Assembly (NCBI GenBank): GCA_022605955.1
Contig: JAKCOZ010000014.1
Coordinates: 10,484,001 to 10,548,000 of the forward strand
Reading direction: 5' to 3'
From: Rallus limicola
Taxonomy: Eukaryota; Chordata; Aves; Gruiformes; Rallidae
DNA length: 64,000 nt
The translations under genes and the position numbers were made by a program. Within the stretch, counting starts at the first letter, position 1; each line of letters starts with the position of its first letter. Of the stretch, positions 1 to 43,113 are shown in pieces. The notes beneath the pieces were generated by a model, which did not search any database, was not told where the DNA came from, and was given only the letters and a program-made list of their open reading frames with translations.

Positions 1-1760
1 AGAGGTTGGTGGCTTTGTAGAGGGTGAGTCTTCACTAGTGGCAGCAGAAACGCCAAGCAGGAAAGGGTGGAAGGCGCTGCTCTGTGGTAGAGTGCTCAGT
101 CCCCAAGAGAGACCTCCCAGTCTTCCTTCAGTGATCCTTTTTCTTCACCGGTGACATGGACAAGGACCGCCAGCAAAGACATCTTCAGTGTTCACATATC
201 CTGAGCAGAATGAGAGTGAAGTTTAGGGAGCTGCTGCTTCTTAGGCTAGAGAAATGCAGCATTTGTTTCTTTTTTCCTGATGAAGAATTGGGATGGGAGA
301 CTTGCAGCCACTGAGCTGTTCTACTTGAGTCTTTTCCCCTGTTAGAAACAGTTGGGGCGAAAGGGATAGAACGGGCTCTTCTGTGTGAAAAAAGCCACCT
401 TAAATCCCAAGTGTGTGTGTGTGTGTAGGAAGAAAACACATTCTGAGCAGTAAGATACATATTGGGAGTTGGCAGAGTTTTCATGACTTTTGGAAGTGCA
501 CAGGAGTGCTGTATGCTGCGTGAGGTTTTGTATTTGGCACTTGCTCTATCTGTGCTTGTATGAATGGCTTCATATATGGTTTTGGTTTTGTCCAGCATGA
601 AATTGAGCAAGAGGCATGTGAGCTTGCAGCACTTTTATATAAAAAGCAGCGCTGTGTGACTTAAACACATAAAGATATTTAATAAATAGGTAGGAGGAAG
701 TCTCCTTGGCTTTTTTTCCCCCCATTGGTTTACAGTATGTGAAAATGCAACTCTCCTGTCTCGTCGAAAGAACTCTCAAGGAGTTTTTCTTATAAACAAG
801 TTGAAATATGTACTGTTCAGTACTCTCTGCTTTCTGTAAAATTGGTTATTTCTCCTTGTATATGTGTGTGTATATATATATCTTACAGTAATGCCTGGAT
901 GTTTATAAATATAATTAGAATCCAGTGGCCAAAGGCATTTGCACTAGTAGCAGGGAATATCACCTCCTTGAAGACAGACCTTGTGCTTTAGATAAACAAA
1001 AAGGACAGAGAGTGAGAAGGGTTATGATGACATGACTTGGCCAAGGCCCTGTGGCAGGTGAGCAGGTGACAAGGGGTTGAAGTGAAATCTGGGTCCTGGG
1101 ATGTATTACTACTGCTGGACTCTGTATGGGGCAAGTACAGCTCCTTGGAACTCCACTGGAAATGTATTAAGGGTGTTTCCTGTGGAGGTGTGTAGGAGAC
1201 ATACAAGACATCTGAATTTTTCTTATGATCATTTTCATAGTGGGGGGAATCTGGTTTACAGTGTCTTACAGGCCCAATTAAACCATCTTCCTCTAAATTG
1301 AATAAGAAATCTACTGTTCACTTTCCAAGGCAGGACCTGAGCTCCTGTTACTATTAAAAGCTTTATATGGTAGTTTATAGCTAGTGATCTGTAACTGAAA
1401 CTGGAAAACAGGCAATAAAACACTCATATTGATCAAAAAATGAAGAGCATGTCCTCAGAGCTCCACATTGAACTGATTCTTTTGCATTGTTAAAGACAAC
1501 TGGGTCAGCTAATTTCCCAATATGTATGAGTAGCTCTGGGTGTTGGACTTGTGAGTAGAGAAAAATATGTATTTTTAATTCATCACCAATGTATTCGTTG
1601 TGGTTTGTTTGATGTTCTTTTTTAAAAGCGTCAATTTGAGATTGTTGATTGCAGGAAAAAAATTTACAGGGTGTTTTACACAGCTTTGGTGTTGGGAGGA
1701 AGAGTATTTTCACTAGTGTAATTATACATGCTGGAAATAAAGATCTGCAGTGTTGTGTGT

Positions 1761-1817
1761 ACATATATATACACACACAAACACACACACACACACACAC
1801 ATATATATTTATATAAA
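1761..1817. repeat. CA/TA microsatellite
   Basis: Alternating purine-pyrimidine tract (TA, CA with one interruption, TA again) in KAT2B intron 1. It explains the CVCVCV-type chance open frame on the minus strand. Confidence 0.95.
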
Positions 1818-4800
1818 TAAATCTTTTGAGTCAGCTTTGCATCACAGTTACCAGACAGGGCAACCTGTATGATTTTGATTTGGAAACAGAGCCCGGCACA
1901 ACAGCTGCTTTGAAACCCAGTTTTAAAACTATTGGGGTCTTTTACTTTGTAATTAAGTTAGCTTGAAGTTTGCACCTTCCTATGCTCATTTCACTTTACA
2001 AGAAGGGAAGTTTTAGTCCATAAGTTACTTTAAAATTCTTCAGTTATTATTCTTCAGACACCAGAAACCCACTTAAAAGGGGTTGAGATGTGAAACATTG
2101 TAACTTTCAGATGCTTCCTTTTTAAATAAAAACACTAACAGTGTGTTAAAACCTGCTGGTTTTTTTCACTGTCCATTTTCTCCTTCTCTTAGCCTGTTCA
2201 GTATTTTAAAAGAAACAGAAACTTTACTACTTCCAGTGTTGTAGTTTTCATTGCCTAGAGCTACCGGGCAGTTTGATTTCTCAGACTGTAACACTCCACA
2301 TGGAAGGGGTCAAAAAAGTGGTGGATGATGTTGTACAATGCAAAATGTACATGATTTTGATACTTTGTATATAAAATGTACATGATTTTGGCACCTTGGG
2401 GGGTGTGTGTGTGTGAGGAGCAGCAGCCATGCAACAGTGTCTAATTATTGTGTTTTATCATACTGCTCTCATCCAGTTTCATTAAAAAGGGACAGTGATG
2501 ATGCAGTGGTCGTGATACCCAGGTCTACAGAGACGACAGTTGTTACTTTGCAGGCTTCAGTAAGGCAGAAGTCCCCAAACTTCTCCAGTGGCTTTATCGG
2601 AGGTTTGCAGATGTCCCAGAAAGCAAGGCTCCAAGGACTGAATGTACCAATTCAAATGCTTCTTTTCCTTCCTCCCCTCAAAACTGTTTTGATCTTAAAT
2701 TAAGTTTCTGCGGAGGTGAAGTCATACTTTATTTTCTAATGGAAAGCAGATGAGTGACATTTAAAAAAGGGGGGCGGGGGGAAGAAAGGAAGGAAAAAGC
2801 TGAAGATAGTCAAAGAAAGGACTGAATGAACGAAAGGCTGTGGAAGACTTGAAACAACTCAGCAATTTAAGCCACTGAGGAATGCACATTGCGTATTCAC
2901 TGCAAAATACTTGCACTGTCGACATCTACAATGAAGGCTTAGTTTTAAAGAGGACCTTTCTGGGTTGTGTTTCCTCTTGGCTAACAGAACTTTTATGCTG
3001 ATTCTGGTATTTTATAGAGAGATTAAACAAATAAACAAAAAAAAAAAAAAAACAAGCAAGCCCAAACCCAAGCAAACCTCCCTAGTAGTTGTTTAAGAAA
3101 GGTCTCTGAAATAAGTTGAACGATACAAATGAGCAGCTGCTTCAGAAAGATCTGGTGAGGAAATACTACTGAGGGCAGAAGAAATCTGCCGGCAAACACG
3201 CTGTTTTTATTCTTCTGTGGGTGGGGTGGTATTTATTTTTGGCAGTTTGACTGAGCTGTTATCACGATTCGTGCATCTGTTTGTTTGCATCTTTGCTGTT
3301 AATTATTGTGTGACACTAGAGTTTGTGGAGTTACTCACTGTTTATAGCTTTTAGGCTCGATAGTAAACATTGTGTGGTGAGCTTCTGTGAAATACTGCTT
3401 CCACTTGGCGAAAGAACTCTCAGAGAGCTTGTGCCTAGTTTGAGGAGTTTTTTTGGACATGTTTCATTGTGGTATAACTTAAAGCAATTAATAATAAGCA
3501 TGATATTATGTCAGTAATTTACAGCATTAAACATTTGTCCAGACAGCTGCATGGGAAGGATCAAATCTTACTTCCTTAAAACAATATTCCACCAGTTTTT
3601 GTTTGAGAACTTCTTTACAGTTGTCTCTTGAATTTTCTTTGGCAATGAGCTCATTTTCTGACAGTTGGGCTTGTTTTTTGTGTGGTTTTTTTTTTTTTTT
3701 TCTGTGACAGTTTCTCTATCCTTATCTTAACTGCAAAACACTTCCACGGCGATGTTGCCTCTCCCACAGAGCAAATGCAGATAGGTTATTTGGCATTGGT
3801 TTTGCCTGGCTCAAGACTCTTAATTGAAAGTGTGGTTTCACATTATCTCTTATCCAGAGTCGCCAACACCATGGCAATCCTTGGCTTGCAGGTGTCACTC
3901 AATCACTGATATCTCTCTCTCTCTAGTCATTAAACTTTTAAAAGGCTCTGTAGGTCTGGGTATAAAACAAAAGCAAAACTGGCTTGATGTCTGTGAAACT
4001 GTAAGAGATGGTTTCTACTGGAAAATAACATCGGGCTTTCTTCACTTCTCTGCCAATCATATTACTCATAGAAAACATGATAGAAAAAAAATAACATAAA
4101 ATTCACCGTGAATCCTTCCAGATTGCATTTTATGCGACTTTAAATCAAATAAGTAGTTTTGATCTTCCCCATGTTCCATACTGAAACCTCCCAGATGCCA
4201 TGTTATATTTCCATGGGGTGGCAGGCAGTCTGCACCCACACAGTGAGATTGAAGAATCAGGGGTTTAGGTGGTGCAGGTTGTCTCTCTTCCAAGGGAAGT
4301 ACTTGTAAGTGTTTTTTTCTGGGCACTTGCAGGTGGATTTCTGAGTCATCCTGGTGGCTCTGGCTGCTGAAAATGCCACTGACACGCCTTTGTACCCCCC
4401 AGCCCACCCCATGTGCGGGCAGAGACTGTGGCATCTAGGGCCAGGAGCCCAGCTGGATAAAGACTTAAGCCTTAGAGATGGTAAAAATATCACGTGGGGC
4501 TCAGCAAACTGCAGGCAGCCGTTTTCTTGGTGCTCAGGTTGTTGAATATTGAAATGAGTTTGGAAGAACAATTTACCATCAATCTACAAAGCTGTCAGTT
4601 TTAGGAGCTGTCAAGCTGTGATGCTTTCTGCCTCTCCTGGGTGCTTCTTCCTTAGGTACGATGGGATGTGGAAACATAAAAGCAAAATGAAATAGGTTCC
4701 TGAAATAGATTGCTTTAAATATATTCTGAATTGGTTTTGAAAAATGATACATTAGTGCTGGATATATTAACATCACAATTTTTCCTATGGAGGTTGTTTC

Positions 4801-5091
4801 AGCGATAAATATTATGCAGCAGTTGGCATACTTTCCTCACTGAGGTCTTGGCACTGCAAATTCATGAGTATCTTGTTACAGCCTAGTGCACAGATATCTC
4901 TGAACAGTAGAAAAGCACCCTTTTCTTCTGATTAAGATTCTCACCTAAGGATACGAATGCTGTTAGAAGAACTCTGCCATCAAAATAACTAAGACCTTTT
5001 GGATATGCAGAAGAAAATCCCCTCCTATAAAGCTGCTCTTTGGATAACTAGAATCAGGACTTTGAACTCCGGAATGATTTGAAACACGATT

Positions 5092-5127
5092 ACCCAAGTC
5101 ATGGCCTCTACCCAAGTCATGGCCTCT
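5092..5127. repeat. 18-bp perfect tandem duplication
   Basis: ACCCAAGTCATGGCCTCT occurs twice in direct succession in KAT2B intron 1, followed by a short CT run. Confidence 0.95.
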
Positions 5128-5777
5128 CTCTCTCCACAGTCACCCCTTTTAGCTGCAGTCACTGAGCGTAAATAAACTTTCCTGGGTAAGCAGCAGGTTT
5201 CACTGGCAGCGTCACTCTTTGGCACCCATTGCTTTTGTGGCCAAGCCTTGCTTTCGTCAGCATTCTCTAGCTGTTAACTGTTTTCAGTATTTAGTTAGCC
5301 CTGCTTGGGTTGTCATGGGCTTGGGTTTAGTTGCATGATTCCTTGTTGAGGGTATAGCTGATAAGGCAGCAATAAACGTGTTGCCTGCTAGATAGCTTGT
5401 TTCTGTTTAAATAACACCAGTAAATGTTTGAATATGTCTTTGATACAGGAGCTAGAGAAAGGGCTTTCTCTAAAGGACTTAGCCAGAGCTTGTGTATGTC
5501 ATTTTCAGAGCACAGTTTGCTTAGAACAACAATGTTACTCTCTTGATTGCAGGTGCTGTTCTATTTCTGATTATTTCCAGAAATTAAAGTCTAGCTGTGT
5601 GGTAGATAAAAAAACCCCAAACAAGCAAACAAAGCAACAACAACAAATGCACTATGCCACCACCACCCCACCCCAACTCAAAAGAAACAAACAACCCACG
5701 AAACTTGAATTTAATATTGCTTTAAAAATAACACATTTTGAGCAAGTTCCTGTTTTTTTTTTTGTTTTGCGATTATT

Positions 5778-5797
5778 CCCCCCCCCCCCCCCCCCCC
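5778..5797 (+). repeat. C20 homopolymer before KAT2B exon 2
   Basis: Twenty consecutive C, followed by GCCCCG, in the region between branch site and acceptor of exon 2 (exon starts at 5834). A T-rich tract precedes it and a second pyrimidine tract follows it. Confidence 0.95.
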
Positions 5798-5833
5798 GCC
5801 CCGTTGATCAACACCCTTTTGCTTTGATTTCAG

Positions 5834-39446
<33,613 letters not shown>

Positions 39447-40495
39447 CACTGTCTCTTTTACAACCAATCAGTGTGCCTACTTTATGGGCAGGGGAAGCCG
39501 TTATATATCTGAGATGTGGGACTTTAATGTTTCAAGAAACTTCTGTTTAATACTTAGCACTTTTAAAAACCCTTTTAGTTTTGCAAAACATGTATTATAC
39601 TGAACTTACAAAAATTATTTTATTAAAATGCTTTATATTGTATTTAATTATGGAAAATTTCTTTTGTGTGCCCATTACAGTATGTTCATAGTAAGTTTAT
39701 CAGCTACAGCCTCAGAAACCCCACAAAACATGTGGGAAATTGCACATGTTTGGGAATATGAAGAAAATTCCCAGACAACAGATGTTATAACTTACCTAAT
39801 GCAGTACCTATTTGATAAAGTTTTAGTATTTTTTTCCAGTAAAAAAAAAAAAAAAGGAAAACAGTAAGGGAAAACAACAGTGGGGGGGGGGGGTCTGAAA
39901 CACTTGTTTCTTTGTAGAATCTTTTTATAAGATATTATTTTTTAAAAGAAACACTCAGCTGGTTGAAAAGCTGTGAGAGAAGAGCATCCAGTTCTGTAAA
40001 AGGACTGCCTGCAATCTTTGATAGATGCAAGTTTTTCTATTCATTTTGGGTTTTGATAAATATTTTACTTGCAAATTGTAATCTCATAACCACTATTAAA
40101 AAAAAAAAAAAAGAGAAAGAAAGATACCTGGCTAGATGTGTAATGTCATAGTGACTTGGCTTATGCAGGACATAAGTACCCAAAATAACTTCAGAGAACC
40201 TGATTCGCATATACCAGACAATTTTAATGGGTTGAGTAAAGGTTTTCAATGCACTTGATCATCTACCCTCTTTACTACTCTTCACTGATAAGTTCTTTAG
40301 GTTTTTCAGCAGAGAGAAGATTGTTCCTCACAAAGGGAGGTCGGCGTGTGACAGATTCTAGCTTATAGACTTGGCTCTGTGGTAAACTGGATTTTCTACC
40401 AAGCTTTATTGTAAACGCTAATTAACTGTGATTATTTAGACCCAGGAACATACTAACACTTTGCAACTCATGTTCATGTATTTTCAAATTGAGCA

Positions 40496-40520
40496 CATAT
40501 ATATAATATATATATATATT
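40496..40520. repeat. TA microsatellite in KAT2B 3'UTR
   Basis: TA repeats with one interruption inside the predicted 3'UTR. Confidence 0.9.
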
Positions 40521-41163
40521 TTGCTGCTTACACTACGTTTAAGAGGTACACCTAACTTTCCTAATGAAGATCAGTACAGGCCAAAAAGTTGTCACTTGGT
40601 ATTTTCTAATTGGCATTTGGAAATGTAAATTATAATGGCTTTTGTGAAAAACAGATTTAATTTTCATTCTTGATGTTTTATATTTACAGATGTTACACTG
40701 GTAAAACTCAGTAGTTATAAGAATGAAAAAGAGTCCCAATCCTGTGCTGTGTCAAATACTAGAATTCCTGCAAAAATCCCTGTGCAATGTTAAATCACCA
40801 GTCAATTCAGCAAGTAGATGTCAGGAACTGCCTGGAAGTAGTAAATGTGGTACACGAGGTGTTCCAAAATGTTAACACTAGACTTGCCATAGTATTTTGT
40901 ATAAGATTAGTCTGACTTACTTACATTTGGATCTATAACAAAGGTACAGTGAGTATTTTTTTTCTTTTTAAATAGCCTATACTGGATGCTGTAATCCTGT
41001 TTTTGTAGATTGGGCCTACAGATGCACCTGTTAAGCTTGGTATCCTGTGAAATTTTGTTATTTTCAGAGTAGATTTTCTTATCGTCTTTCAATCAGATTG
41101 TCTCTTCTATATTGAAACATTTGTTTTCTAATTTAAGAATTAATATTTTCATAGATACTGTGC

Positions 41164-41169
41164 AATAAA
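41164..41169 (+). terminator. KAT2B: KAT2B polyadenylation signal AATAAA
   Basis: A canonical hexamer about 1.7 kb after the stop codon, followed by G/T-rich sequence (GGTAGGATATGTGGTTTTG) suited to a downstream element. It is the best plus-strand candidate before the SGO1 3' region begins. Confidence 0.65.
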
Positions 41170-41199
41170 GTTACGGTAGGATATGTGGTTTTGCAAATG

Positions 41200-41575
41200 C
41201 TTTAACAGCTGATGAACTTTACATTTGTAAAATTAATATATTGTACTGGTACAGAATAGTTTTAAATTATATATGTATAAAACTCTTCTTCTTCTTCTGG
41301 TCTCTTTTTTTCATTAATTAGTCCTTGCCCTAAAACTATAACCACTGAAGTGATGTCATAGCTGAGCCCAGTGAAGCTACAACAATGCAATTAGTGCATC
41401 TTCCATGTGCGTGAGAAAGTGTGCAAAAAAGCCTCCGTGTTCAGTGGGAAGAAGGTGGGCTGAGCTGAGCTTTCAGTGGGGAACTCGGCGAGTACAGAGC
41501 AGGGAACAGGCAGGGCTGTTACACCACCCTCTTCTTCATCTCAAAAAAACCCCTCTTTAACAGTTAAAAAGTTGA
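41200..41575. other. Gap between the facing KAT2B and SGO1 3' ends
   Basis: Roughly 0.4 kb between the last plus-strand AATAAA and the last minus-strand AATAAA. It contains a CTT run near 41284-41299 and no coding potential. The true gap depends on the cleavage sites used. Confidence 0.6.
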
Positions 41576-42971
41576 TTTACCTCAAAGTATGCTTTTATTT
41601 ACAAGACAGTTGTACATAGTAGCAAAATACAGTCCAGTTTGAGCCTGTGGTTACCTACTATCACCATGCTGTTAGTCAGATGGTATGCTTACTTTGCATG
41701 CCCTGAACAAACCTGGACAGGCAGTTACAGGTTACGAAATCTGGGGGTACTTTTTCCCTATCCACAAAGATTCAGTCCTGTGCCCCATTGTGTAAAAGTG
41801 TAGCAAAGAGCAGTCAAAAGAGGCTTAAGTCCTTTCCTTGGACACTTGCAGGAATAGCACTAGACTCAGCTGCAAGAAGTCTGCGATGCAACTTACTCCT
41901 CCAAAAAGCCACCAGCCATTGGCCTTGGGCCGCTCTGCTACCCCAGCAGCTGTTAAAAGGTTGGGTTGTTGAAGAAGAGTAGCTGAAGTTTAATCATTCT
42001 GCCTCAGTTCCTACAGCATTGAAGAATTACAGAATGAAGATGATAAGGGCTAGAGCTCAAGTTTTGGGGCCCCAACAGAATGTTAAGCTTCAGTTCCAAC
42101 ACCCAAAGGCTGTGCTTGAAGAGATTTGTTCATAACCCGCTGCAGCTTTTATTATTACTGATACAGGGGTCACATAAGGAGTAATCAGTACAATGGTAAT
42201 TAACACTACACATCTATTAACAGAAAGGGAGAGGTCTTACACCTTTTGAAATGGAACATACAACCTGCAGTTCTTTTACTTCCCCATTATGTAATTAGTT
42301 TGAATGTCACAGATAAGTTTAAAATTTGCTTTATTCCTCTCTGGTTAAGTTTCACTCACACTCATAGCAGTACCAACCCACCCTAGTTGTAATGTTTGAG
42401 TGCTCCAGCTACAGAATCAAGTTACAGCTGACTTGCTCCAAACACCCCTTACAGTGCATAAAAATAGGGGAAGACGAAACAACTCTGTCAGCTGTGGGCA
42501 AGAGCAGAAACAAAAACTGCACAAGAGTGCCAACCCACGCTGAGCTGTTTCTAAAAACTAAGATGTTTATTATCAGTATAAAACTACAGCCATTACATAA
42601 ACAAGGTCTGTACATGCATGGTTAATAAAAAGCCACCCCACAAAAGCATTCAGGTACCTGAAGTCCACCTTTGCTGAGCAGTGAGATCAAGCAGGTTTTA
42701 AGTCATAGAGTTACATTCAGCATCTTTTCCATCAGATGTTGGATGTAGTCACAGATCCATGGTTAGGGACACCTCCTGTCAGGAGTTGGAATGGAATTAC
42801 CCTTAGTTATATACAAGTAGTCTTGTGTCTTCTATATCATTAAAAAACTCCTTATCAGACACCTAGAAATTATGGCCTATTTGCGTAAGATACTGTCCAA
42901 CAATAGTTTCACAGATGAAAGATTTTCTTTCTTCACAGAGTGAGCATGTTTTACTATCATGACTGGAAATC
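41575..42971 (-). other. SGO1: SGO1 3' untranslated region (predicted)
   Basis: Sequence downstream of the SGO1 stop on the minus strand. Minus-strand AATAAA hexamers appear at 42566-42571, 42148-42153 and 41594-41599. The extent is therefore uncertain, from about 0.4 kb to about 1.4 kb. Confidence 0.55.
41594..41599 (-). terminator. SGO1: Distal SGO1 polyadenylation signal candidate
   Basis: AATAAA on the minus strand in the context TTGTAAATAAAAGCATAC. It is the last such hexamer before KAT2B's 3' end. Nearer copies at 42566-42571 and 42148-42153 could be used instead. Confidence 0.5.
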
Positions 42972-43113
42972 TCAACGACAACCAACAAACTTCTCATTGT
43001 ATTTTAACAGAGATGTTTTCTTCAGAGGAAGGCTTTTAGTGTCTTTTTTCCGCTTGAAAATTGGAGAACATAGAAAATTTGTATCTGTAAAGGGATCGCC
43101 TCTCCTGAGTTTC
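42972..43113 (-). CDS. SGO1: SGO1 coding exon 8 with stop (SGO box)
   Basis: 142 bp encoding KLRRGDPFTDTNFLCSPIFK RKKD... and TGA at 42974-42972. KLRRGDPFTD is the C-terminal SGO motif that reads phosphorylated histone H2A at the inner centromere. The tail after it (about 25 residues) is not conserved with human. Confidence 0.95.

Larger units (their letters stand above)
1..5833 (+). other. KAT2B: KAT2B intron 1, 3' part
   Basis: No exon is recognisable here. The next exon, at 5834, begins in frame at the residue that follows exon 1 of vertebrate KAT2B, so this stretch is intron and the first exon lies upstream of the window. Visible contents are short simple repeats (GT at 411-426, TA/GT at 857-882, CA/TA at 1761-1817), an A16 run at 3037-3052, an 18-bp tandem duplication at 5092-5127 and a C20 run at 5778-5797. 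The open frames are short, unconserved in appearance and lack domain signatures. Confidence 0.85.
39447..41190 (+). other. KAT2B: KAT2B 3' untranslated region
   Basis: AT-rich sequence after the stop codon, running to a canonical AATAAA at 41164-41169. An earlier ATTAAA at 39622-39627 could give a short form. It contains an A15 run at 39841-39855, a G12 run at 39882-39893, another A run at about 40097-40112 and a TA microsatellite at 40496-40520. The end point is inferred from the signal only. Confidence 0.75.

Noticed and set aside
185..610. 141-codon open frame on the minus strand in KAT2B intron 1
   Set aside because: It spans a GT microsatellite, is serine- and lysine-rich without domain signature, and has no splice or promoter context.
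1381..1800. 139-codon open frame on the minus strand
   Set aside because: Its start is the CA microsatellite (CVCVCV...), and the remainder has no recognisable homology.
42624..42629. Plus-strand AATAAA as the KAT2B 3' end
   Set aside because: It would place the KAT2B end deep inside the SGO1 3'UTR, while a good signal exists at 41164. It is kept only as a read-through possibility.
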